Assembly (NCBI RefSeq): GCF_001427305.1
Contig: NZ_LMFZ01000009.1
Coordinates: 54,440-118,439 of the forward strand
Direction: 5' to 3'
Length of the DNA stretch: 64,000 nt
DNA from: Duganella sp. Root1480D1
GTDB taxonomy: Bacteria; Pseudomonadota; Gammaproteobacteria; Burkholderiales; Burkholderiaceae_D
The first letter of the stretch is position 1. Every line of letters starts with the position of its first letter. The position numbers and the translations under genes were made by a program. Shown one piece after another: positions 29,860 through 38,043 of this stretch. The notes below the pieces were generated by a model. That model searched no databases, was not told where the DNA came from, and saw only the letters and a list, made by a program, of their open reading frames with translations.

Positions 29860-30732
29860 TCAACTGCTTTCAGTGCGCGTACTCGCCAACCAGTCGCGCG
29901 GCGACATTCCGACGTTGGCCGCGAACGCGCGTGACAGCGCCGAGGGATTTGCGTAGCCCAATTCGTCCGCCAGCAGCTTGATCGGCCGTCCTTCTTTCAA
30001 ACGGTTCCGTGCAATGGCGATGCGCCATCCGGTCAAGTAGTCGGCAGGCGTCTGTCCCACCAGTTCACGGAAGGTGTTGGCAAACGCCGTGCGGGACATG
30101 CACGCCTGCTGAGCCATTCGTTCGAGAGTCCAGGCCTCGCCTGGTGCATCGTGCATTGCCACCAGGGCGCGGGCCAGTCGCGGGTCCGACAGGCCGTTGA
30201 TAAGGCCAGGACGTATTCCTGCTTCGTGTGGATGGTCCAGCAGCCAGCGCAACAACTGCAGGACGGCGACTTCAAACAGGCGGTCGGCCAGCAGCCGATG
30301 GCCGCAGCGAACCTGCTCGGTCTCGGCAAACAGCAAGTCAAGGACCACCTGCAGTCCCGGCACGCGCGCCAGCGGCAGTGCGATGACCGGAGGAAGCGCC
30401 CGTGCCAAAGGGTTGTCCAGCCCTCCTTCAAAGGTCAGGCGCGCGCAGGTAAAGTCCGAGCCTTCGGCTGGGGGATTGTGGAACAGGTGAGTAAATGGGC
30501 GCGGGTACAGCAAGACTGCCGGTTCATCAAAGCGAAGCGATGCCGGCGCGTCCTGCGCGCTAGGGTGGCTTACCGTGAGCTCCCCGCGCCGCAGGACATG
30601 CAGGTAGCCATGCCCTTCGCTCGCATCGAAATGGCTGAGGCCACACAAGGCGCCGGCGTGATGCAGTTGTGCCTGGATGCGGAAGCGGCCGAGTATGCCG
30701 GATAGGCGATCAATAGGGTCTGGAACAGGCAT
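29860..30732 (-). CDS. AraC-family transcriptional regulator (cupin_6 sensor domain)
   Basis: A 290-residue regulator: an N-terminal cupin-type domain (GYLHVLRRGELTVSH, PAVLLYPRPFTHLF) and a C-terminal pair of helix-turn-helix motifs (TLERMAQQACMSRTAFANTF, then PIKLLADELGYANPSALSRA). The ATG at 30732 gives the family start; the open frame to 31014 is mostly antisense to the next gene. No good ribosome-binding site is seen. It is divergent from a secreted-protein gene, its most likely target. AATTG-AACC-CAATT (30761-30774) in between is a possible site. Confidence 0.9.
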   Translation of the reverse strand: MPVPDPIDRLSGILGRFRIQAQLHHAGALCGLSHFDASEGHGYLHVLRRGELTVSHPSAQDAPASLRFDEPAVLLYPRPFTHLFHNPPAEGSDFTCARLTFEGGLDNPLARALPPVIALPLARVPGLQVVLDLLFAETEQVRCGHRLLADRLFEVAVLQLLRWLLDHPHEAGIRPGLINGLSDPRLARALVAMHDAPGEAWTLERMAQQACMSRTAFANTFRELVGQTPADYLTGWRIAIARNRLKEGRPIKLLADELGYANPSALSRAFAANVGMSPRDWLASTRTESS

Positions 30733-30831
30733 TTGAACGAATTGGTATGAATACAGTACAAATTGAACCCAATTATACATTCCAGAGCCACATACTACGT
30801 CCTCCCAAACAAGCAACTGAAAGGACAAAAT

Positions 30832-31584
30832 ATGCGATCGTTCCCAACTGCCCGGCTGGCGGGCGCCCTGCTGGCTGGCATTACCTGCGCGGCAACTGCA
30901 CATGACGGCGCCCATCACGGCGGCATCCCGACGGCCAAAAACCAGGCAGTCATGGCCCCGTTCGACATCGTGCATACCCGCATCAGCACCCAGGGCAACG
31001 CAGCGATTTTTCACATGGCAGTTTCAGGCAGTGCCGGTTCGTCCCATCCTGCGAAGTCGGGCAAGCTGGCGGGCAGTTCCGTATTTTCCTACGTCTGGCC
31101 CACCAGCCTCGATCCTTCCGTCGTCGGGTTCGAAGCAAAGACTGGCATCCTGGCATTTGCCGTGACCGCCCATCCAGACTTTGACGACACGCCGCTGTTC
31201 GATGAAAACGGCGATGGCCGCCTCGACAATGACGGCGATGTCTGGCATTCGCACTGGGTCGTCTTGAAGCCGGACGCCCAATGCGGCAAAGACGCGCTGA
31301 AGGTGGTCGATATTCCGGAAGGCGGCAAGCCGCGCCTGCCGAAGACCTGGCCTGGCCTGCCTTTGCTGATCGACAGTCCCGGCTGGTCGCCCGCCTTCAA
31401 GGATGGGTCGGTCGACGTGCGCGTTCCCTTCGACGATATCGGCGTCGTCGAGGCAAGCAGCTTTGACGGCGTGACCGCTGCACTTCGGGTGAACGCCAGC
31501 GTCCATAGCCCGCTGCTGTGTGTGGCGAATGTGTTCAAGGTCGCTTCAGGCAACTTGTCGCTGCCGGGGAAGGTCAACAAATAA
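30832..31584 (+). CDS. Secreted protein of unknown function
   Basis: A 250-residue protein with a signal peptide (MRSFPTARLAGALLAGITCA, cleaved near ATA-HDG). The mature N-terminus is His-rich (HDGAHHGG). A segment DENGDGRLDNDGD (about residues 125-137) looks like an EF-hand-type calcium loop. The ATG at 30832 follows AAGGAC. The protein lies beside a divergent AraC regulator, which suggests inducible expression. I do not recognise a family with certainty; the acidic loop and histidines suggest metal binding. Confidence 0.75.
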   Translation: MRSFPTARLAGALLAGITCAATAHDGAHHGGIPTAKNQAVMAPFDIVHTRISTQGNAAIFHMAVSGSAGSSHPAKSGKLAGSSVFSYVWPTSLDPSVVGFEAKTGILAFAVTAHPDFDDTPLFDENGDGRLDNDGDVWHSHWVVLKPDAQCGKDALKVVDIPEGGKPRLPKTWPGLPLLIDSPGWSPAFKDGSVDVRVPFDDIGVVEASSFDGVTAALRVNASVHSPLLCVANVFKVASGNLSLPGKVNK

Positions 31585-31589
31585 CAGGG

Positions 31590-33056
31590 TCAGGCGAACA
31601 AACCATGCAGGTACCAGCGCGTTTCCTCGGTGCCTGGGGTGCGTTCGCGGTATACCCAGTAGTAGGCATTGTCTTCGCCCTCGGCGATGAAGTAGTCGCG
31701 GCTTTGCGTCTCGCTCCACCAGCCGGCCTCGATGCGCTCGGGGGTCGACACCATGCGCAGCGGCGAGCAGTAGAACGGGCGGTGGTCGCGCATCAGGAGC
31801 GGGATCGGCTTGGGCAGCAGGAAGGCCGGGCGCGGCAAGGGGCGCGGCGGCATCTGGCTCGCCACATCGGCCGGGCGCACCTTCTCGTGCAAGGGCACCC
31901 AGCGGTTGGCCACTTCGGGGCGGTAGTCGGCCTTGGGATATGACTGCAGCACGTTCTCCGCCCCAAGGCGCGCCACCAGCACTTCGAACAGGCGCTGGCG
32001 GTCCTGCGGGCTGCCGCCGGGGTCGGGGAACAGCGAATCGCTGAGCGGCGCCATCGGCTCGACCTGGGCCGCTTCCAGCGCCAGCCCGATCACCGGTGCC
32101 GGCAGCTCCACCTTGGCCAGGCGTTCCTTCAGCAAGCGCACGATGTGCTCGTCGCGCCAGGTAGGTTCGGCCAACATCACTTCCACCGGAGTCGGCGGAC
32201 AGGCTTCGCGGCCGCGCTCATGTTCCAGCAACAGGCGTATGCGCGAGACGGCGAACTGGTGGGCGCACAGCCAGCCGGTCAGCTGCTGCAGCAGGCGGCA
32301 GGCGCCGGCCAGCAGCAGGTCGGTATTCTCGATGCGGCCGAACAGTTCCAGCTTGGCCTTGAAGCTGGGCGGTGCTTCGATCCATTCGTGCATTTCAGGC
32401 GCCAGGCCTTGCGCGGCATCGAGCATGTCCAGCACCTCGATGCCGCAGCGGCGTTGCAGGCCGGGACGCGGCAAACGCACCAGGTCACCGATACTGAGGC
32501 AGCCGATGCCGTCCAGCCAGCGCTGGTGGCGCTGCAGCGGCGGCAGCAAGCCTACCGGCAGGCGATGCAGCCGGCGCAGCAGGCTATCCAGCTTGAGCAT
32601 GCGGCCGCCGCCGGCGCGCGCCAGCAGCCAGGCGCCACGCGCGGTGGGTGCCACGCCCAGCACGCCGCTGAAACCGAGCTTTTGCAGGCTGTCCCTCACC
32701 AGGCGACACAGGCGGCGAATGCCGCCGAACAGGCGCAGGCTGGCGCCCACGTCCAGCAACAGGGTGGCGCCCTCGCCTTCCGCCACTTGCGGCGTGTATT
32801 GCAGCATGGCCATGGCGACTGCCTGCAAGGCTTCCCTTTCCTGTTGCGGGGCGCGTTCGTGCATCTGCGCTTCAGGCGCCAGCATCAGGGCACCGCTGCG
32901 ACGCATGCCGGGACGCACGCCCATCACATGGGCGCGATACGAGACCGCGAGTACGCCCTCCTGTTCCAGCACGACGCTGCACAGGTCATCCGACCAGTTC
33001 GGACAGAACACTTCGAGCGGTAGCCGGGGCAGGTAGAGGGCGATCCACAGACGCAT
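31590..33056 (-). CDS. imuB: ImuB, Y-family-polymerase-like SOS mutagenesis protein
   Basis: A 488-residue member of the DNA polymerase Y superfamily. The start MRLWIALYLPRLPLEVFCPN and a typical palm arrangement are recognisable, but the catalytic carboxylates of active Y polymerases are not evident (for example LLLDVGASLRLFGGIRR in place of a DE-containing motif). In known systems ImuB is a non-catalytic adaptor that links ImuA and DnaE2 to the beta clamp. The C-terminal AGWWSETQSRDYFIAEGEDN is characteristic of ImuB. It overlaps imuA by 71 bp. Confidence 0.93.
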   Translation of the reverse strand: MRLWIALYLPRLPLEVFCPNWSDDLCSVVLEQEGVLAVSYRAHVMGVRPGMRRSGALMLAPEAQMHERAPQQEREALQAVAMAMLQYTPQVAEGEGATLLLDVGASLRLFGGIRRLCRLVRDSLQKLGFSGVLGVAPTARGAWLLARAGGGRMLKLDSLLRRLHRLPVGLLPPLQRHQRWLDGIGCLSIGDLVRLPRPGLQRRCGIEVLDMLDAAQGLAPEMHEWIEAPPSFKAKLELFGRIENTDLLLAGACRLLQQLTGWLCAHQFAVSRIRLLLEHERGREACPPTPVEVMLAEPTWRDEHIVRLLKERLAKVELPAPVIGLALEAAQVEPMAPLSDSLFPDPGGSPQDRQRLFEVLVARLGAENVLQSYPKADYRPEVANRWVPLHEKVRPADVASQMPPRPLPRPAFLLPKPIPLLMRDHRPFYCSPLRMVSTPERIEAGWWSETQSRDYFIAEGEDNAYYWVYRERTPGTEETRWYLHGLFA

Positions 33057-33672
33057 GGCGTTGCAACAGGGTTGGGGTTAATGGGAGGAACAGCGGCGTG
33101 TCGCGCTGCGGTCCGCGGCGCTTGACGAATTCGATATTGATGCCGCCCGGCGCCGGCCGCAGCGCCAGCCGCAGCGGCGCGGGCGAGGAATCCTGGGCGG
33201 CAGCAATCGGCCGCAGCAGGAAGAACAGCGTTTCACCGCACTGGGCTGCCAGATGCAGGCGGCGCAGCGATTCGGCGCGGATGTGTTGTTGCCATAACAG
33301 CACCGCGCCGCAACTGCCGCTGCGCAGGATCTGCTCGGCCGCCCACAGGCTGTCGGCGGCTTTGCCGGTGTTGCGAATCCATAGCAGTTGCTGCGGAGGC
33401 AAGTCGAGACCGAGCGCTTGCGGGGCATATGGCGGCTGTAGCAAGGCCGCAGGGCGGGTCAGGCTGGCCAGGGTGGCTTTCAACAAGCGCAATTCACCGA
33501 TGCCAGGTTGCTGGAGTAGCAACTCCGTCAGGACGCCCGTGGGCCAGCCTCCTCCCGGCAACTGATGGGAGAGGACTGGTATGCCGGTATCCACACAGGA
33601 CGTGGCTCCCCTGGTGAGTTGGGAGGCCAGCCAGAGGGCCGGGTGCAGGGGTTGGGGGTCAAGAAGCGCCAT
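32986..33672 (-). CDS. imuA: ImuA, translesion synthesis accessory protein
   Basis: A 228-residue RecA/SulA-like protein: LPGGGWPTGVLTELLLQQPG near the N-terminus is the core of the family. It partners with ImuB and DnaE2 in damage-induced mutagenesis. First gene of the imuA-imuB pair, with a LexA box 12 bp before its ATG (33672). The 71-bp overlap with imuB suggests coupled translation. dnaE2, normally third in the cassette, is missing here and lies at 14250-17402. Confidence 0.92.
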   Translation of the reverse strand: MALLDPQPLHPALWLASQLTRGATSCVDTGIPVLSHQLPGGGWPTGVLTELLLQQPGIGELRLLKATLASLTRPAALLQPPYAPQALGLDLPPQQLLWIRNTGKAADSLWAAEQILRSGSCGAVLLWQQHIRAESLRRLHLAAQCGETLFFLLRPIAAAQDSSPAPLRLALRPAPGGINIEFVKRRGPQRDTPLFLPLTPTLLQRHASVDRPLPAPATARSVLSELVG

Positions 33673-33683
33673 GAGGAAACATA

Positions 33684-33699
33684 CTGTATATGCATACAG
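33684..33699. promoter_or_regulatory. LexA (SOS) box of imuA-imuB
   Basis: CTGTATATGCATACAG is an excellent match to the LexA consensus CTGT-N8-ACAG. With flanks the palindrome extends to 9-bp arms (ATACTGTAT and ATACAGTAT, 33681-33702) around ATGC. It lies 12 bp upstream of the imuA start. Confidence 0.93.
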
Positions 33700-33702
33700 T
33701 AT

Positions 33703-34175
33703 AATCCTACCGGCGCGAGGAAAAAACCTGTTTCAAGGTTGGAGCAGTGTTATTTGCAATTTAATCAGAAACAGGAAATTAAAGTTAAGGAAAGGAGCTT
33801 GGCACGGCCAAGGAAATTTTGGATGGTCAACCGCTTTGCAGCGCACCAGCGCATGCAAGGAGCCTTCCTGGAGGGATGGCGCGGCATCCTATGGTTGATG
33901 ACTACGCTGGTTACAAAGCGCTGTTTGCCGCCTAAACCCGCTGAACAGGTGGGACGGCTAACCGCTTACTCACGGTATCGCGGAAATGCCAACTATCAAA
34001 TCCAATACCAATTACCAAAAGATTGCTTTGCAATTCGGCAACTTGTACCCTAGACAGAAGCGCGGAGTGTTTCGCTTTATGGAGAGCGGACCGACTCACA
34101 AGACACGCTAGAACAGCCGCAATGCGCGATCAAGAGAAGTCTTGCTGATAATCCAAACCACCTTATGGGGGCGAC
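33703..34175. other. 473-bp intergenic region, start of an AT-richer accessory patch
   Basis: No gene is supported here. The base composition is visibly more AT-rich than around it. A plus-strand frame ending at 34053 is open from 33565, but its first part runs over the imuA promoter. The remainder from an ATG at 33823 (about 76 codons) has no recognisable domain and no convincing ribosome-binding site. It could be a degraded gene. Confidence 0.5.
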
Positions 34176-35222
34176 ATGTCTACGAAACTTGAAAAAGCGC
34201 TTGGATTGATTGAACAGGCGGCCGCCCACGTGTTTGGCTCGGATCCTAAAGTCCGTTCTGTCGGTGTTGGTAAGACGACCGGCGGATACGGCTTCATTGC
34301 AATTAGAAACGAGAAAGCGATTTTGCCGTTGGCAGCCGGGCAGGCAGCAGCCCCATCCTCGGCCTTCGAAGGAATTCCCATCGAATACGTATCTAGCCAA
34401 AATGATCCCATGTGCATGGTGCGCCTGCCTCACTCGGGTCCTGGCAGCCCCGGGGCAAGCAGCGTCGTCCCTGAGCAACTTTTCAACACCCCACTTGTAT
34501 GTGGCTTGCAACTGCAGAACTTCGACGACGATATCCGCAAAGGCGTAATCAACGGCGGACACATGATTGTCGGCACGCTGGGCTGTTTTGTCGAATACCA
34601 AGGAAAAGTCGCGATCCTTTCAAACAACCACGTATTGGCTGGCGAAAACAGCGGCAAGAAGAGCACGGACCGAATTCTGCACCCGGGTGGTCCGACATTC
34701 GATCCAAATCGGCAGGTCGCAACGCTTACCGACTTTGTCCTACTGCAGCCCAGTCCAGTAGCTGCGACTGTCGCTGCAGGCACCGCGATTTTGAACGACG
34801 TCGATGCAGCAATTGCGCTAGTCACACCTAACTACTCCACACAAGCTCAGCAATCGTATTTGCCGACACGATTGCCGCCCGCTCCTGGTGGCGTGGCGGC
34901 TCCCAATGGTGTTGCGGCTGCTGCAGTAGGTGATGTTGTATATAAGGTTGGTCGCACCACAGGCCTGACCTGGGGGACCATAAAACAAATCGGAGCGGTT
35001 GTTGGACCTGTTGGATATACGCCAGGCCCATGTTGGTTCCGCAACAACATTATCATCGAAGGAAATAATGGAACATTGTTCTCCGACCATGGCGACTCTG
35101 GATCGGCCATTCTTCGTAACGATGGTGCAGTCGTCGGTCTGCTATATGCTGGCAATGGGACCCAGACCTACGCGTGCGACATTAATCTGGTCCTCGCAGC
35201 GTTGCAGTGCAAGCTTGTTTGA
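34176..35222 (+). CDS. Trypsin-like serine peptidase with an N-terminal GVGK domain
   Basis: A 348-residue protein with no signal peptide. Residues about 20-75 (VRSVGVGKTTGGYGFIAIRN) form an N-terminal module found ahead of some bacterial trypsin-like domains. The peptidase part has plausible triad residues: His152 (LSNNHVLAGE), Asp208 or Asp210 (NDVDAAIAL) and Ser308 (SDHGDSGSAIL), with GAVVGLLYAGNG after it as in chymotrypsin-fold enzymes. It is probably a cytoplasmic processing protease. Codon use is less GC-biased than its neighbours, suggesting transfer. A small convergent gene follows 55 bp away. Confidence 0.82.
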   Translation: MSTKLEKALGLIEQAAAHVFGSDPKVRSVGVGKTTGGYGFIAIRNEKAILPLAAGQAAAPSSAFEGIPIEYVSSQNDPMCMVRLPHSGPGSPGASSVVPEQLFNTPLVCGLQLQNFDDDIRKGVINGGHMIVGTLGCFVEYQGKVAILSNNHVLAGENSGKKSTDRILHPGGPTFDPNRQVATLTDFVLLQPSPVAATVAAGTAILNDVDAAIALVTPNYSTQAQQSYLPTRLPPAPGGVAAPNGVAAAAVGDVVYKVGRTTGLTWGTIKQIGAVVGPVGYTPGPCWFRNNIIIEGNNGTLFSDHGDSGSAILRNDGAVVGLLYAGNGTQTYACDINLVLAALQCKLV

Positions 35223-35277
35223 TCAGCTGACGTAGCTGGCCAGAGGCTCCCTCCCCGGGAGTCTTCGGCCCCTTTAG

Positions 35278-35547
35278 TCAAATTGAGACCAGGTTTCCTC
35301 CTCGCGAACCGAGCGGAACAGGCTGTTGGAAGTCGCGTTTCACAACAACCGAAACCGAATCATTGCCGATCTTGACTGCACTGGGGAAAGTTTCGCGAGC
35401 AGACGGCGGAACCATTAAAACCAAGACCGCCTCATCGGAGTTTTGAGCCTTACCGACTCCAAGACTATAAGGACCGTTGAAGCCCTTGAGAACGATCCTG
35501 TGCAGGGAAGGCTGTCCCACCTGTGCAGCCAATTGATAAATATCCAT
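35278..35547 (-). CDS. Small protein possibly related to the GVGK domain of the adjacent peptidase
   Basis: An 89-residue protein from the ATG at 35547, which follows GGAGG by 5 bp (an ATG at 35562 lies before that site). PYSLGVGKAQNSDEAVLVLM and, later, FPSAVKIGNDSVSVVVKRDF parallel SVGVGKTTGGYGFIAI and SSAFEGIPIEYVSSQ in the convergent peptidase's N-terminal domain. The likeness is weak and judged by eye. It has no catalytic motif. It might be a stand-alone regulatory or inhibitory version of that domain. Confidence 0.6.
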   Translation of the reverse strand: MDIYQLAAQVGQPSLHRIVLKGFNGPYSLGVGKAQNSDEAVLVLMVPPSARETFPSAVKIGNDSVSVVVKRDFQQPVPLGSRGGNLVSI

Positions 35548-35562
35548 GATGCCCTCCAGCAA

Positions 35563-36099
35563 CGAACCTGTCCTAGTCTTAGTGTAGCACCAATATCGGT
35601 ACGATTTTAGTTTCTTTTAGGAAGCCAGTATTGCAAAAACGTCACAGCCATTCGCTCGAAGTCGACGCTCATATATTCACCCACCCGGTGTGAAGCAATC
35701 GCTCCCGTCGTAATCATGGTCAGTCCAGTGAGATTCGTCTGTTCAAGAACACACCGATCAACAGCAAAACGCCCATTACATCACCACGTTCTTGCAGTCT
35801 GCTGCAACGCAACACTGAATGCAAGGTATTTCACTCCTCTCGATGATTCCGTCCGTGCCAGCCATAGCGTAGTCGTCTGAAGACAGGACTTCATGTGGCG
35901 TACAAACTCGACTTTGGCGGGCAAGCAAATGCGCTACCAAGTTATGTTTGAGCACCTTCTTCCAAGGGCTATCGTAGTGATCGGCCATGGAGGCAGCCTA
36001 GCGCCTCCGATGCAACGCCGATACCGGTCAACGCAAGAACCCATCGGATAGCGCTTGACTGATAGAATCGGCAATATTGCCAACTAAAAACCACCTGCC
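35563..36099. other. 537-bp intergenic region
   Basis: AT-richer sequence between the small peptidase-linked gene and the antiporter gene. The only reading frame of note is the possible remnant at 35776-35988. No terminator hairpin, repeat or RNA gene is evident to the eye. Confidence 0.5.
35776..35988 (-). pseudogene. Possible N-terminal remnant of an Rpn/PD-(D/E)XK nuclease-transposase-like gene
   Basis: A 70-codon frame begins MADHYDSPWKKVLKHNLVAH. This resembles the MADHDSPWKE-type start of widespread Rpn/DUF4351-type putative transposase-nuclease proteins, which continue for about 300 residues. Here the likeness fades after some 25 residues, and no nuclease motif follows. No clear ribosome-binding site is visible. 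It is most likely a degraded fragment. Confidence 0.35.
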
Positions 36100-37338
36100 A
36101 TGCAACTGATCGGCGCCATCCTGTTTGCCCTTGCCTTATTGCACACCTTCAGCGCGAAAGCGTTCGAGCGCATGTCCCACAAATCCTCGCGCCATGCAGG
36201 CTTGCTGCATTTGCTGGGCGAGGTGGAGGTGGTGTTTGGTTTCTGGGCCATGGTTCTGCTGGTGGTGATGGCCTTTGTGGCCGGGCCGCAGAATGCCATC
36301 GCCTACGCGGAAACGCAGCAATACACCGAGCCGCTGTTCGTTTTCGTGGTGATGGTAGTGGCGGCCTCGCGGCCGGTGCTGGACTTCGTACAGCGCTTGG
36401 TCGATGTGCTGTCCGGCGGCCGTCCATTGCTGCAGGCATGGATGGGCCTTGCGCTGGTGCCGCTGGCCGGCTCACTGATCACCGAGCCTGCCGCCATGAC
36501 GCTCGCCGCACTGATGCTGGCGCCGCAAATCTTCCGTGATGGCGTGCCTGAATGGCAGAAGTACGCCGCGCTTGGCGTTTTGTTCGTCAACGTTTCGATC
36601 GGCGGCACGCTGACCGCTTACGCCGCGCCACCCGTGCTGATGGTCGCCGCAACCTGGCAATGGGATAGCGCCTTCATGGCCGCCAACTTTGGCTGGAAAG
36701 CGACGCTGGCCGTGCTGGTCAACGCCACCGCCGTGACCTGGCTTCTGCGCGAACAGCTGCGCAATGGCGCCAACAAAGGCGACGCACCAGCACTCACCGC
36801 CCGCGCGCCCGCGCCTATGCTGACCAGCATGATCCACCTCGCCTTCCTCGCAGCGGTGGTCATGCTGGCGCACCATCCGGTATTGTTCCTCGGCCTGTTC
36901 CTGTTCTTCCTCGGCTTCACCACCGCCTATCCGCAACACCAGTCGCCGCTGATCCTGAAGGAAGCCTTGCTGGTCGGCTTCTTCCTGGCCGGCCTGGTGG
37001 TACTGGGCAGCATGCAGCAATGGTGGCTGCAACCAATTGTCGAAAGCCTGCAGCCACTGGCACTCTTCTTCGGCGCGCTGGGCTTAACTGCCATCACCGA
37101 CAACGCCGCCCTCACCTATCTCGGTTCGCTGATCGACGGCATCTCGCCGCATGCGCAATACATGCTGGTAGCAGGCGCCGTTGCCGGCGGCGGCCTGACG
37201 GTGATCGCCAACGCACCGAATCCCGCCGGCATCTCGCTGCTGCGCAAAGGATTCCGCGATGAATCAATCAGCGCGCTTGGCTTGCTGGCGGGAGCCCTTG
37301 CGCCGACTGCAGTTGCTGCCATTGCGTTCTTCTTGTAG
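36100..37338 (+). CDS. Putative Na+/H+ antiporter (DUF1504-type) membrane protein
   Basis: A 412-residue inner-membrane protein with about ten hydrophobic segments, such as GFWAMVLLVVMAFVAG and LTSMIHLAFLAAVVMLAHHP. Mid-membrane motifs SLITEPAAMTLAAL and AITDNAALTYLGSLIDG are characteristic of the putative Na+/H+ antiporter family related to arsenite/NhaD-like transporters. The ligand and direction of transport are not shown by sequence. It stands alone, upstream of a PRC-barrel gene. Confidence 0.82.
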   Translation: MQLIGAILFALALLHTFSAKAFERMSHKSSRHAGLLHLLGEVEVVFGFWAMVLLVVMAFVAGPQNAIAYAETQQYTEPLFVFVVMVVAASRPVLDFVQRLVDVLSGGRPLLQAWMGLALVPLAGSLITEPAAMTLAALMLAPQIFRDGVPEWQKYAALGVLFVNVSIGGTLTAYAAPPVLMVAATWQWDSAFMAANFGWKATLAVLVNATAVTWLLREQLRNGANKGDAPALTARAPAPMLTSMIHLAFLAAVVMLAHHPVLFLGLFLFFLGFTTAYPQHQSPLILKEALLVGFFLAGLVVLGSMQQWWLQPIVESLQPLALFFGALGLTAITDNAALTYLGSLIDGISPHAQYMLVAGAVAGGGLTVIANAPNPAGISLLRKGFRDESISALGLLAGALAPTAVAAIAFFL

Positions 37339-37426
37339 GACTACGCCGCACTAGCGTAGCGCGCGCCTTGCACACGCGGCTTGGGCTATTCTGGCCTCAC
37401 TCGATCACACAAATGAGGAGAGCAGA

Positions 37427-37957
37427 ATGAGCTATCTAGACCGCGACAAATTCGGCATCTATCGCGACCGTGACGACAACGATGGACCAGGCCCACGCCT
37501 GATGGGCGCCGACACGCTGATGGGTGAAGACGTCTATAACCGCCAGGAAGAAGATCTTGGCGACATCAAGGAAATCATGCTCGACATGCAGACCGGCCAG
37601 ATCGCTTATGCGGTGCTGTCTTTCGGTGGCGTGCTGGGCATGGGCGACAAGCTGTTTGCCGTGCCATGGCAGGCATTGCAGCTCGACACTGTCAACAAGC
37701 GATTTGTCCTTGACTGCACCAAGGAAAAACTGGAAAACGCACCAGGCTTCGACAAGGACCGCTGGCCAGACATGGCAAACCCAGAATTTAGTACGCAGAT
37801 CCATAATTTCTATGGCACCAGCGCCACCGGCATGCGTACCTCGACCGGCAGCGTGATGGGTTCAGGCACCAGCACCATGCAAAGCGGATCGACCAGCGGC
37901 AGCAGCTATAGCGGCGGCTCCACCGGCAGCTCGAGCGGCGACAAGGGCAATTATTGA
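37427..37957 (+). CDS. PRC-barrel domain protein, copy 2
   Basis: A 176-residue paralogue of the protein at 11564. The shared core runs GPGPRLMGADTLMGEDVYN, then IKEIMLDMQTGQIAYAVLSF, LFAVPWQALQLD and APGFDKDRWPDMANPEFSTQ. The C-terminus differs: a Ser/Gly/Thr-rich tail of about 45 residues (GSTSGSSYSGGSTGSSSGDK), likely disordered. The ATG follows GAGGAG. Function is unknown. Confidence 0.88.
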   Translation: MSYLDRDKFGIYRDRDDNDGPGPRLMGADTLMGEDVYNRQEEDLGDIKEIMLDMQTGQIAYAVLSFGGVLGMGDKLFAVPWQALQLDTVNKRFVLDCTKEKLENAPGFDKDRWPDMANPEFSTQIHNFYGTSATGMRTSTGSVMGSGTSTMQSGSTSGSSYSGGSTGSSSGDKGNY

Positions 37958-38005
37958 TTGGCAGGATTTGAACGTTTTCTGTCAGTCCTGAGCCTCACCC
38001 AGCGC

Positions 38006-38040
38006 GGATAATCGGCTGCCGATCCACCAGCCGATTATCC
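38006..38040. repeat. Perfect 13-bp-arm hairpin just before the DJ-1/PfpI start codon
   Basis: GGATAATCGGCTG (38006-38018) and CAGCCGATTATCC (38028-38040) are perfect reverse complements around a 9-nt loop. The right arm ends 3 bp before the ATG at 38044. It could terminate the PRC-barrel transcript or control translation of the next gene, whose ribosome-binding site is not visible. Confidence 0.65.
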
Positions 38041-38043
38041 GCC

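Noticed and set aside
33823..34053. Possible 76-codon gene upstream of the peptidase
   Set aside because: No ribosome-binding site, no recognisable domain, and irregular codon use; left as part of the intergenic description.
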